Positions 41,911-49,533 of a stretch of 64,000 nt of DNA are shown here, piece by piece. This DNA is from BCD1 sp965230565 (GTDB taxonomy: Bacteria > Bacteroidota > Bacteroidia > Chitinophagales > Saprospiraceae), in assembly GCA_965230565.1 (NCBI GenBank), contig CBDDLH010000015.1:248001-312000 (forward strand), written 5' to 3'. The stretch's first letter is position 1, and the number at the start of each line of letters is the position of its first letter. The notes under the pieces are model-generated. The model made no database searches, was not told the origin of the DNA, and worked only from the letters and a program-made list of their open reading frames with translations. A program made the translations under genes and the position numbers.

Positions 41911-42303
41911 TTAATCCTCCGGGAATGGAATAACCAATTCCTGGTCAGGGTAGATCAGGTTAGGATCTTTCAGGATATCCGTGTTTGCGTTGAAAATGGT
42001 CATATACTTACCAGCTTTTCCATAGTACTGCTTGGAGATCTTACCTAAAGTATCACCTCTTTGTACAGTGTGTTTGTGGTAGTAATCAGTGTTTTCCACT
42101 TTGATGTCAGCCATGAGGTCTGAAGGTACTTCATCAGCTCCGTGGACTTTCTTAATTTCGTCCCAAAGCAGATTCTTGTGGTATTGTGTACTTGCCATAC
42201 CACGAATTTTCAGTTTGCCATCTGATTCCTCTACGGATCCATCTTTTACATCGAGTTCAACACCCAGGTCCAGTACTGATTTGTACTTATCTTGTAAAGA
42301 CAT
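41911..42303 (-). CDS. BON-LysM protein, Kbp (YgaU)-like potassium-binding protein
   Basis: 130 aa, no signal peptide. The N-terminal half reads as a BON domain (SDGKLKIRGMASTQYHKNLLWDEIKKV) and residues about 78-127 are a LysM domain (HTVQRGDTLGKISKQYYGKAGKY ... DQELVIPFPED). E. coli Kbp (YgaU) has the same BON-LysM order, a similar length (149 aa) and cytosolic location, and binds K+. The K+ role is by homology; a peptidoglycan role is less likely without export. It may connect functionally with cdaA (25586), since c-di-AMP governs K+ in many bacteria, but this is inference. Confidence 0.85.
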   Translation of the reverse strand: MSLQDKYKSVLDLGVELDVKDGSVEESDGKLKIRGMASTQYHKNLLWDEIKKVHGADEVPSDLMADIKVENTDYYHKHTVQRGDTLGKISKQYYGKAGKYMTIFNANTDILKDPNLIYPDQELVIPFPED

Positions 42304-42348
42304 ATTTTGAATATTTAGTTAATAATGAAAATCTAATTTTATAGCTTC

Positions 42349-43374
42349 TTACGATTCCAGGCCTCTTTCACTCGTATCCGGTTTCCTAACTTCCGGTTCA
42401 TTTTCCTCTTCCGGAGGTGGAGCGTTTTTCTCACTTTCTCTCTCATAAGCTTTGATGATCTCTTTCACCAATCTGTGCCTTACAACATCCTCTGCATTTA
42501 AGTAGACGGAAGAAATACCCTTCAGGTCACCTAAAATGTTAATTGCTGTGCGTAAACCTGATTTTTGATGCCTCGGAAGGTCTACCTGGGAAAGGTCTCC
42601 GGTAACGATACACTTGGCAGAAGGCCCCAGCCGTGTGAGGAACATTTTGATCTGCATAGTGGTGCAGTTCTGGGCTTCATCCAAAATAATGAAGGCATTA
42701 TCCAGCGTTCGCCCTCTCATGAATGCAAGAGGGGCAATTTCGATCACACGAGTCTCCAGAAACTGGTTAAGCTTTTCTGCAGGCAACATATCATCCAGAG
42801 CATCATACAATGGTCTGAGGTAGGGATCGATCTTTTCTTTAAGATCTCCCGGAAGGAAACCCAGACTTTCCCCAGCTTCAACAGCCGGTCGTGTCAGGAT
42901 TATTTTCCTCACCAGTTTATTGCGTAAAGCCTTGACAGCCAAAGCCACCGCAGTATAGGTTTTTCCTGTACCTGCCGGACCAACTGCAAATACAACGTCA
43001 CTGTTTTCGGATGCTTCAATCAGTCTTTTTTGGTTACGGGTCCGTGCCTTGATTTGTTTTCCGTTCCTACCATGTACGATGGTCTTTGCATTTCCATTGC
43101 TGATCTTAGAAGCAAAAGGATTATTACCAATGATGAGGTCTTCTACTTCCTGAGTAGTCAATTCTCCGTGCTCTTTGAGCATCCGGACCATCATCTCGAC
43201 CTGGGATTTAATCTTTTGCGTTTGCTTTTTTTCTCCTGAAAGGCGAAGATTCTCGCCACGGAAGGTTATGGTAACATCGGGATAGGCTTCCCGTAACAAT
43301 TTTAACTTTACATTATTTTGGCCAAAGAGGGCCAGCGGGTCAATTCCTGCCACGCTTAATACGATTTCACTCAA
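42349..43374 (-). CDS. phoH: PhoH-like ATPase
   Basis: 341 aa. Walker A VGPAGTGKTYTAVALA and Walker B AFIILDEAQNCT sit in the helicase-like ATPase core; GDLSQVDLPRHQKSGL and AEDVVRHRLVKEIIKAYE complete the family pattern, with a KH-like N-terminal segment (YPDVTITFRGENLRLSG). PhoH/YbeZ proteins act in RNA and ribosome maturation, usually beside ybeY, which is not seen here. The start codon is TTG at 43374 with AGGAG eight bases upstream, one of the few clear Shine-Dalgarno sites in the window. The acidic/proline tail (PPPEEENEPE) looks disordered. Confidence 0.93.
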   Translation of the reverse strand: MSEIVLSVAGIDPLALFGQNNVKLKLLREAYPDVTITFRGENLRLSGEKKQTQKIKSQVEMMVRMLKEHGELTTQEVEDLIIGNNPFASKISNGNAKTIVHGRNGKQIKARTRNQKRLIEASENSDVVFAVGPAGTGKTYTAVALAVKALRNKLVRKIILTRPAVEAGESLGFLPGDLKEKIDPYLRPLYDALDDMLPAEKLNQFLETRVIEIAPLAFMRGRTLDNAFIILDEAQNCTTMQIKMFLTRLGPSAKCIVTGDLSQVDLPRHQKSGLRTAINILGDLKGISSVYLNAEDVVRHRLVKEIIKAYERESEKNAPPPEEENEPEVRKPDTSERGLES

Positions 43375-43479
43375 TATCTATTCTCCTGTTTGGTTATTAA
43401 TTAATTTTTTCTTCAAGATGTTTGGCACCTTGAATCATATATAGCGCAAGATACATAATTTTAGTTCCCGCCGCAAAAC

Positions 43480-44136
43480 TTAAATAACGACTTCTGGCAG
43501 GATTGTAATCGAATCAATCAAAATATCTGGCTCCTCAACCATAAGTACTTCTGCGGAACGATATCCATAAGTTACAGCACAAGTCTTTGCCCCAATCGCT
43601 TTCCCAGCCATAATATCATGTGTCGAATCTCCGATCATCAGGGTTTTGGAAGCGGCAATATTAAGTTTTTGTAAAATTTTAGCTAACCCTCCCGGATTGG
43701 GTTTTAAACCGTATAATTGAGGCTGTGCTCCCAACACAATGTCGAAATATCCTTCTGTATCCAACTTACTAATTATAGCTTTGGTGAAATTGTGCGGTTT
43801 GTTACTCAGCACGGCCATCGTCTTGTTTTTCAACTTGGACAATGTCTCCCGGACCATTGGATAATAATCTGTTTTTACCGCATGGTTTTTGGCATAAAAC
43901 TCATTAAAATAAACCAGAGCCTGATCGATCTCCTCCTGTCTGGAAGTCCCGAAAGCACTGCTCAAAAGCTTCTTCACCCCTCCCCCAAGCATAGGAGGGA
44001 TCTCCTCATATGCCAGCTGTGGCCTGGCCATATTAAACAGTGCGAAATTAACTGCATCTCCAAGGTCATATTGAGAATTGACAAGGGTGCCGTCGAGATC
44101 AAAAACCAGTAGCTCTATGTCTTTAAAATGTTGCAT
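43480..44136 (-). CDS. gph: HAD-family phosphatase, phosphoglycolate phosphatase-like
   Basis: 218 aa. HAD motif I LLVFDLDGTLVNS (nucleophile Asp), motif II MAVLSNKP, motif III with Lys in LKPNPGG, and motif IV MIGDSTHDIMAGKAIG. The alpha-helical cap and length match Gph, which removes phosphate from 2-phosphoglycolate formed during DNA repair. Substrate assignment within this family is approximate. It lies 105 bp upstream of phoH on the same strand and may be cotranscribed. Confidence 0.88.
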   Translation of the reverse strand: MQHFKDIELLVFDLDGTLVNSQYDLGDAVNFALFNMARPQLAYEEIPPMLGGGVKKLLSSAFGTSRQEEIDQALVYFNEFYAKNHAVKTDYYPMVRETLSKLKNKTMAVLSNKPHNFTKAIISKLDTEGYFDIVLGAQPQLYGLKPNPGGLAKILQKLNIAASKTLMIGDSTHDIMAGKAIGAKTCAVTYGYRSAEVLMVEEPDILIDSITILPEVVI

Positions 44137-44559
44137 TATTACTGAGTATTATTTGAATGGAAAACACAATATAGGAAAAAGAAGGAAAATTGGAAGGTGA
44201 GGTATTTTACCAAAGTTATTTTAAGTTTCAACTTAAATTCTATATGCTCTTCAAATTGGTTTTCCTTGCTGCTTCGATCTGTATTTTCCTTATATTCGGG
44301 ATAAATAGGAATGAGCACAGGGCATTGAAGCTGGAAAGCTTCAACGAGCGGTTTTTGTTTTTTGAGGGAAGATAAGGTGGTTAGTGTATATAAATTCTAT
44401 ATGGAAACACAATACTTCTATCTTTTATTTCCTTATATTATAAATGACGCATATGGCATTTGAGCTTCATATTACGGTTTATGTTTTTTTTTTGAGGGGA
44501 AGATGGGCCAACTGTTTTGGCAAATAAAATTCCGAAAAAAATGAAGTTTAAAAATTCCA

Positions 44560-44759
44560 TTACTTTTCCATTTGTTGTACCTTCGAGAGGGCTCAAAACC
44601 ATCACCCCTACCCTATCGTTTTTCCAGGAGGTGAAAAAAAATTGTACGATTATATTCAAACGAATTTGGGCCTACGAATCAAGCATTCAATTTTCAGCTT
44701 GTTTTATAGTAAACGAACTTGGAGAAATAACAAAATCAAAAAGGAGTATCGGGTATGAT
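44560..44759 (+). pseudogene. Possible TonB C-terminal domain remnant
   Basis: One frame ends SSIQFSACFIVNELGEITKSK followed by RSIGYD and a stop, resembling the TonB-C core (V.F.VN..GEI.....RGIG). The upstream part of the frame has no recognisable counterpart. Weak match, probably a fragment of a larger membrane sensor or energy-transduction gene. Confidence 0.35.
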
Positions 44760-44770
44760 TGATGATTAAA

Positions 44771-44822
44771 CTCTTCGACAAAGCCTGCCCCGTGCACAAA
44801 GTGCCGGGGGCAACACCTTTGT
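44771..44822. repeat. Double-hairpin intergenic repeat, copy 9 (heavily decayed)
   Basis: CTCTTCGACAAAGCCTGCCC at the left and GGGGCAACACCTTTG at the right. The GTGCACAAAGTGCCGGGG stretch recurs as GTGCACGTAGTGCCGGGG at about 4936. Confidence 0.5.
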
Positions 44823-44830
44823 AGCTCACC

Positions 44831-44856
44831 CTATTATTTCAACAGCCGCCGAATCT
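44831..44856. repeat. 26-bp exact copy of the 45.4-kb gene's signal-peptide region
   Basis: Bases 44831-44856 are identical to 45406-45431 (CTATTATTTCAA...CCGAATCT), which encode part of TIISTAAESS in the intact gene. This suggests a partial duplication or a rearranged relic of the same gene. Confidence 0.85.
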
Positions 44857-44860
44857 ATAT

Positions 44861-44895
44861 TTTCTTCGACAAAGAACACCTTTCACCCGCCTACA
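44861..44895. repeat. Double-hairpin intergenic repeat, copy 10 (left half only)
   Basis: TTTCTTCGACAAAGAACACC and TTTCACCCGCC, similar to the left half of copy 11 (45131). It runs directly into the TlpA remnant. Confidence 0.45.
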
Positions 44896-45044
44896 GATGA
44901 CATAAAAGATCGTCTCGTTTTATATGAATTTTGGGCAAGTTGGTGTAGGCCATGTAGGGAAAAAATTCCCCTGGAGTTTCCTTTGATACAAATAGAGAAT
45001 CATGGATAAAAGCAATCGAAAAAGATTCTTCTGATTGGATTCAT
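44896..45044 (+). pseudogene. TlpA/thioredoxin-like remnant with internal deletion and frameshift
   Basis: From 44896 the frame reads DDIKDRLVLYEFWASWCRPC followed by REKIPLEF, which carries the WCxPC redox motif of TlpA-type oxidoreductases. After a +2 shift (from 44976) it continues VSFDTNRESWIKAIEKDSSD and WIH, the later part of the same fold. Some 50-70 residues normally between them are missing, as are both ends. Clear pseudogene relic. Confidence 0.7.
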
Positions 45045-45130
45045 GCTGCCCAAAGGCATTGATTTAAGTCTTGATGAATTAGAATACCAAATTCACCTTG
45101 AGGTCACGGAAAAAGCTACCATGATAAGGA

Positions 45131-45192
45131 GTCTCTTCGACAAGGAAACACCTTTCATCCGCCTCGCCTGCTGCCCAAAGGCATCTCCTTGA
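45131..45192. repeat. Double-hairpin intergenic repeat, copy 11 (diverged)
   Basis: GTCTCTTCGACAAGGAAACA at the left, CCCAAAGGCATCTCCTTG at the right. The TGCTGCCCAAAGGCAT near its end is also found at 45043-45058, abutting the TlpA remnant. Confidence 0.55.
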
Positions 45193-45274
45193 CACACATT
45201 CTCAACAAATTCCACCACTCCCACTCCTGTCCGGTCAATGAGTAAATAAGGTCCTTTTCCGGCCCTGACTTTTG

Positions 45275-45282
45275 TAAATTTG
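45275..45282 (+). promoter_or_regulatory. -7 promoter box (TAAATTTG) of the minimal T9SS cargo gene
   Basis: Exact TAnnTTTG, 77 bp upstream of the ATG at 45360. No clear -33 TTG. Confidence 0.4.
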
Positions 45283-45359
45283 CCGATGAAAAATGACAAA
45301 ATTATAATCCAAAATTCAAATCCTCTAAAAACCTGATCCCCTAACTTTTTTAAAAATTC

Positions 45360-45734
45360 ATGAACATGAGATCCCTTTCAATGCTCCTTATTCTTGTGCT
45401 GTTTACTATTATTTCAACAGCCGCCGAATCTTCCGTTTTTCCTCAGCAATTTCCTCCTAAAGTTTACATTCCAAACGCTTTCAGTCCAAATGGCGATGGC
45501 GTTAATGATGAATTTAAGGTGGAAACAGGTGATGTGATCCTATACGAATTCAACATGAAGGTATTCAACCGCTGGGGTACCCTTTTATACGAAACTGACG
45601 ATTACACCCAGGGTTGGGACGGTAGATATAAAAACGAGGTGTTGTATCCGGATGTATTTGTATACGCTGTTCAGTATAAAGATGATAAAGGTCTGGTTTA
45701 CCGCAGCACCGGAACTTTAAACCTGTTATTTTAG
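45360..45734 (+). CDS. Minimal T9SS type B cargo: signal peptide plus sorting domain only
   Basis: 124 aa. A signal peptide (MLLILVLFTIISTAAES) is followed after about 10 residues by a complete type B sorting domain: KVYIPNAFSPNGDGVNDEF, VFNRWGTLLYE, QGWDGRYKNEVLYPDVFVY and a C-terminal strand ending LNLLF. There is essentially no passenger domain between them. Type B domains direct export through T9SS and retention through SprF-type partners and normally follow hundreds of residues of adhesin or enzyme. The protein may be a surface filler, a competitor for the secretion machinery, or the remains of a shortened gene; a promoter box and intact frame argue that it is expressed. Confidence 0.85.
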   Translation: MNMRSLSMLLILVLFTIISTAAESSVFPQQFPPKVYIPNAFSPNGDGVNDEFKVETGDVILYEFNMKVFNRWGTLLYETDDYTQGWDGRYKNEVLYPDVFVYAVQYKDDKGLVYRSTGTLNLLF

Positions 45735-45849
45735 GACTTTCCTGACCTGCGATTTATTCTCATTTTTTCCATTAGCTAAATAAAAAAACCTATTTTAGCT
45801 CTTCGAGCGTGTAAAAAATGCTCTTATCCTTATTGGATTCACTGAAAAA

Positions 45850-46971
45850 ATGGAAAAAATACTGATCATTGGTGCCGGTCCTGCAGGTCTTGCCATGGCC
45901 GGCCGATTACGAAAAAACAACATTCCTTTCGATATTTTCGAAGGACAAAACAGGGTAGCCTGGTCTTGGAGCCAGCACTACGACAGACTGCATTTGCATA
46001 CCGTCAATGAAAAATCGTCTCTACCACACAAACCTTTCCCTAAGGATTTCCCCACCTTTGTCTCCAAACAACAGCTATTGAGTTATTTAGAGGATTATGC
46101 CAAAGAATTTGACATAAATCCCGAATTCAATCATCCCATTGATAGTATTCATAAAACAGAAAACGGGCTTTGGGAAGTAAAATCAGGAGATAAAAGTTAC
46201 TTGTACAAACACGTTATTGTAGCCACCGGAGTCAACCGGGTGCCTTTTGAGCCCAGGTGGGATGGCATGGAAGACTTCAACGGAAAAATAACTCATAGCA
46301 GAACCTATAAAAATCCAGACTCTTATAAAGGGAAAAAAGTCCTGGTAGTAGGCATGGGTAATACAGGTGCAGAAATTGCACTTGACCTCTATAATGAAGG
46401 AGTTGAAGTATGGATTTCTGTACGCGGACCTGTCAACATTGTTCCATTGGAATTATTTGGCCGTCCGACGCAGGAGACCGCTTTCAAACTATCTAAATTA
46501 CCAAATTGGCTTGGAGACCGAATTTCCGTGATCGCACAGCGACTCAGTATTGGAAAACTGGATAAGTTTGGCATTAAAACACCTAAAATGCCTCCTTCCG
46601 CACAACTCAGACTAACAGGAAAGACCCCAGTCATCGACCTGGGTACTGCTAAACAAATCCGAAAAGGTAATATAAAAGTTGTCCCTGATATAGATCACTT
46701 CGATCTTCAGACCATCATATTTAAGGATGGCCGGGAAATTGAAATCCACGATGTGATCCTATGCACGGGTTATAAATCAAGGCTGGATGAATTCATCCCG
46801 GGCATTGACCCGATGCTTGATCGATACGACAACCCCTCCTCCCCCATCGGGAAAGGAGATTTTGACAATATGTATTTTCTTGGTTTTGACAATTTCAAAC
46901 CCGGTGGCATTTTGGGCGCCATTCATGAAGATTCCAAAGTGATCCTGGATGATTTGATTTCGCGCTTTTGA
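45850..46971 (+). CDS. FAD/NAD(P)-dependent monooxygenase (FMO/YUCCA-like)
   Basis: 373 aa. FAD-binding ILIIGAGPAGLAMAGRL at the N terminus, RVAWSWSQHYDRLHLHT (the segment before the flavin pocket), HVIVATGVNRVP, a second Rossmann motif VLVVGMGNTGAEIALDL for NADPH, and DVILCTGYKSRL near the C terminus are all present in order. This is the group that includes plant YUCCA indole-pyruvate monooxygenases and bacterial flavin monooxygenases. The substrate is unknown. It stands alone between the minimal T9SS cargo and the phosphatase. Confidence 0.88.
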   Translation: MEKILIIGAGPAGLAMAGRLRKNNIPFDIFEGQNRVAWSWSQHYDRLHLHTVNEKSSLPHKPFPKDFPTFVSKQQLLSYLEDYAKEFDINPEFNHPIDSIHKTENGLWEVKSGDKSYLYKHVIVATGVNRVPFEPRWDGMEDFNGKITHSRTYKNPDSYKGKKVLVVGMGNTGAEIALDLYNEGVEVWISVRGPVNIVPLELFGRPTQETAFKLSKLPNWLGDRISVIAQRLSIGKLDKFGIKTPKMPPSAQLRLTGKTPVIDLGTAKQIRKGNIKVVPDIDHFDLQTIIFKDGREIEIHDVILCTGYKSRLDEFIPGIDPMLDRYDNPSSPIGKGDFDNMYFLGFDNFKPGGILGAIHEDSKVILDDLISRF

Positions 46972-47013
46972 CGAAAATCACCACAAGGATAAGACCATAA
47001 AATATCCGAAAAA

Positions 47014-49389
47014 ATGCGAAAAGCCATTGTATTAACCATAGTGGGCTCCTTTCTGTTTTCATTGCTTCGTGCACAGGAAATTACTATTCAACCTTACCTA
47101 CAAGATGCCAGCCCGCATTCCATTTATATTTTATGGGAAACTGATTCCGAAGAGGAAAGCTTTGTAGAATGGGGACTAACCGACACTTTGGGCAACCTTA
47201 GTGAAGGAATTTCCTATGCATCAGATGGCGGCACTATTATTCATGAAGTACAATTATCAGGGCTCGATCGATTTACCGGCTATTTTTACAGGGTGCGGAC
47301 AGGAGAAGCTGTTTCGGCAGTTTATGAATTTAAAACCCCTCCTTTTGCTTCCGACAACGAATCTTTCCGGCTGGTGGCCATGAGTGATATGCAAAGAGAC
47401 GGCAGCCATCCGGATAAATTTCAGGAAATCGTTGAAGAGGGAGTTATTGATTATCTGGAAGGGCAATTCGGAACATCTGTTTCAGAAAACCTGGCCCTGG
47501 TGATGGTGCCGGGCGACCTGGTGGCAAATGGAAGTGATTTTAACAGTTGGAAAACAACCTTCTTCAATCCGGCTGAAAATTTATTCAACCAGGTTCCGGT
47601 TTATCCGGTATTGGGTAATCACGAATATAATACGTCATATTATTTCAGCTATTTTAAAATGCCTGAAAACGGAACAACAGGCTTTGAGGAACACTGGTGG
47701 TATAAAGATTACGGCAATGTCAGGATCATCGGGCTGGACTCCAACAGTCCGTTTGATGGGCCTGAGCAACTCAGCTGGCTCGATACTGTATTGACCAATA
47801 CCTGCGCAGCGGATTCCATAGACTTCGTTTTTGCTCAATTGCACCACCCTTTCAAATCAGAACTCTGGACACCAGGAGAATCTGATTTCACCGGGGAGAT
47901 CATCAACAAACTTGAACAATTCAGTTCCGGTTGCGGGAAACCATCCATTCACTTTTTTGGTCATACCCATGGATATTCCAGAGGGCAGTCGAGAGATCAT
48001 AAACACCTTTGGATCAACGTAGCAACTGCAGGAGGTGCTATCGACAACTGGGGAGAATTTCCCAATTTTGATTATGATGAATTCTCAGTTTCCCAGGATG
48101 ATTATGGGTTTGTAATAGTAGATGTTACGGCTGGAGCAGACCCTGCCTTTACCGTAAAAAGAATCAGTCGTGGAGACCAGGATGTGATCATTGACAATGA
48201 GTTGACCGATAGCTTAACCATTAAATTATATCCGGCGCCCGTTTCAAAACCGATGCCGCTTGCTCCCTTGGGAGAAGCCATCATTCCTGAGTGTGTGACT
48301 TTGCAAGCCAGTGATTTTGAGTCCATGAACCCCGATGCCACACATGGACAAAGCCATTGGCAGGTGGCGGATCTTGAAACAGGTTTCACAGCTCCGGTTT
48401 ATGAAAGCTGGAAAAATTTTGAGAACTGGTATTACGAAATCGACACACAGGAAGGTGATGATCTTACTGATGAAGAGGTAACGGGTCTTGAGCCATTAAC
48501 GACTTACTGGTGGCGAGTAAGGTATCGTGACAAGGAAATGAACTGGAGTGAATGGTCAGATCCTGTTAGTTTTAGCACAGGAGAATCCATTGCTTTGCCA
48601 AACCTTTTAGTCAATCCGGGGGCTGAAAATGACCTCGATAGCTGGAATGTTTTGGAAGGAGTGATGGAAGCTTTAACCAGCGGAGTCTGTGATGGTGTAA
48701 CACCTTACAGTGGTGAAAAATATTTTACCGTCGGCGGACTTTGTGAACACAGTGAAGTAGCCAGAGCTAACCAGGATATTGATGTGTCCGCCTATACTGA
48801 CTCTGTTGACACAGGAGGGTTCCTTGTTCATTTCGGTGGTTATTTATCCAATTGGGGAGGAAGTGACCTTCCGGAAATGAAACTCATCTTTTTGGATGAA
48901 AATCACAATATCCTTAGCGAAACAACCACTTTAAACACTTTGAATAACTCCTGGACTTTCCTAAGTGAAACAACAATAATCCCCGAACAAACAAGGACTA
49001 TTCAGGTAGAATTGAAAGGTACCCGAAATGCCGGCACAGATAACGACAGTTACTTTGACGACCTTTTTGTCAAGGTTGGCACCAATTTATTGGATTGTAA
49101 TAATGTTACCTCTTCCTACAATCCTCTCCCTATAAATCTGCCTCCTCTTGAAATAAGACCAAATCCAATGACAAATTTTGCCAATATCAGACTTCCCAAA
49201 GGGTTTGAGGAGAATGTTTTGGTAAATGTCATGGATTCCCTTGGAAATAAGGTCATTACGACTTACCAAATAAATGGAGGTACCCTACGTATTGAAAGAG
49301 GTGACCTACCTGCCGGAGCGTATATTATATGGCTAAGAGGCAAAAACGGTGTAAGCAGAACGGCAAAGATGATTGTTGGCGGAAACTAA
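47014..49389 (+). CDS. Secreted purple-acid-phosphatase-like metallophosphoesterase with T9SS type A sorting domain
   Basis: 791 aa. A signal peptide (IVGSFLFSLLRAQ) is followed by an N-terminal Fn3/PAP domain (IQPYLQDASPHSIYILWETD). The metallophosphoesterase core carries LVAMSDMQRDG, MVPGDLVANG, VLGNHEYN, AQLHHPF and FFGHTHGYSRG, which supply the dimetal ligands. A second Fn3-like region (TTYWWRVRYRDKEMNWSEWS), a carbohydrate-binding-like beta domain (about residues 530-690), and a type A sorting domain (LEIRPNPMTNFANIRL ... GAYIIWLRGKNGVSRTAKM) follow. Extracellular release of phosphate from esters is the likely role. A terminator follows. Confidence 0.9.
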   Translation: MRKAIVLTIVGSFLFSLLRAQEITIQPYLQDASPHSIYILWETDSEEESFVEWGLTDTLGNLSEGISYASDGGTIIHEVQLSGLDRFTGYFYRVRTGEAVSAVYEFKTPPFASDNESFRLVAMSDMQRDGSHPDKFQEIVEEGVIDYLEGQFGTSVSENLALVMVPGDLVANGSDFNSWKTTFFNPAENLFNQVPVYPVLGNHEYNTSYYFSYFKMPENGTTGFEEHWWYKDYGNVRIIGLDSNSPFDGPEQLSWLDTVLTNTCAADSIDFVFAQLHHPFKSELWTPGESDFTGEIINKLEQFSSGCGKPSIHFFGHTHGYSRGQSRDHKHLWINVATAGGAIDNWGEFPNFDYDEFSVSQDDYGFVIVDVTAGADPAFTVKRISRGDQDVIIDNELTDSLTIKLYPAPVSKPMPLAPLGEAIIPECVTLQASDFESMNPDATHGQSHWQVADLETGFTAPVYESWKNFENWYYEIDTQEGDDLTDEEVTGLEPLTTYWWRVRYRDKEMNWSEWSDPVSFSTGESIALPNLLVNPGAENDLDSWNVLEGVMEALTSGVCDGVTPYSGEKYFTVGGLCEHSEVARANQDIDVSAYTDSVDTGGFLVHFGGYLSNWGGSDLPEMKLIFLDENHNILSETTTLNTLNNSWTFLSETTIIPEQTRTIQVELKGTRNAGTDNDSYFDDLFVKVGTNLLDCNNVTSSYNPLPINLPPLEIRPNPMTNFANIRLPKGFEENVLVNVMDSLGNKVITTYQINGGTLRIERGDLPAGAYIIWLRGKNGVSRTAKMIVGGN

Positions 49390-49391
49390 AG

Positions 49392-49474
49392 TTTCACGCA
49401 GTTTCCGGAGATTAATTCCTGATTAACCATTTTCTATCAGCGTTAATCTGCGAAATCTGCGTGAATTTTTTATT
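49392..49474 (+). terminator. Terminator formed by a TCTGCGTGAA-type intergenic repeat
   Basis: TTCACGCAG...GAGATTAA pairs with TTAATCT...CTGCGTGAA and is followed by TTTTTTATT. The GCGTTAATCTGCGAAATC part looks like a widespread Bacteroidota intergenic repeat that doubles here as a terminator. Confidence 0.7.
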
Positions 49475-49533
49475 AGACTGAAATTTACTTAGGGAGCTTC
49501 TTCAAAATTCAAATAATTAACAATTAGGTTCTC

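Larger units (their letters stand above)
44137..45359. other. Intergenic region of gene remnants and decayed repeats
   Basis: Holds no intact gene. Contents in order: a signal-peptide-like frame MLFKLVFLAASICIFLIF at 44244 that soon stops; two similar GTTTTTTGAGGG-type stretches (about 44350 and 44484); a TonB-C-like fragment (44560-44759); decayed double-hairpin repeats (44771, 44861, 45131); a 26-bp copy of the 45.4-kb gene's signal region (44831-44856); a TlpA-like thioredoxin remnant (44896-45044). Confidence 0.55.

Noticed and set aside
36400..46971. Auxin metabolism (GH3 plus YUCCA-like monooxygenase)
   Set aside because: The genes are 8 kb apart in different units; both families are broad in bacteria and the auxin link is a plant finding.
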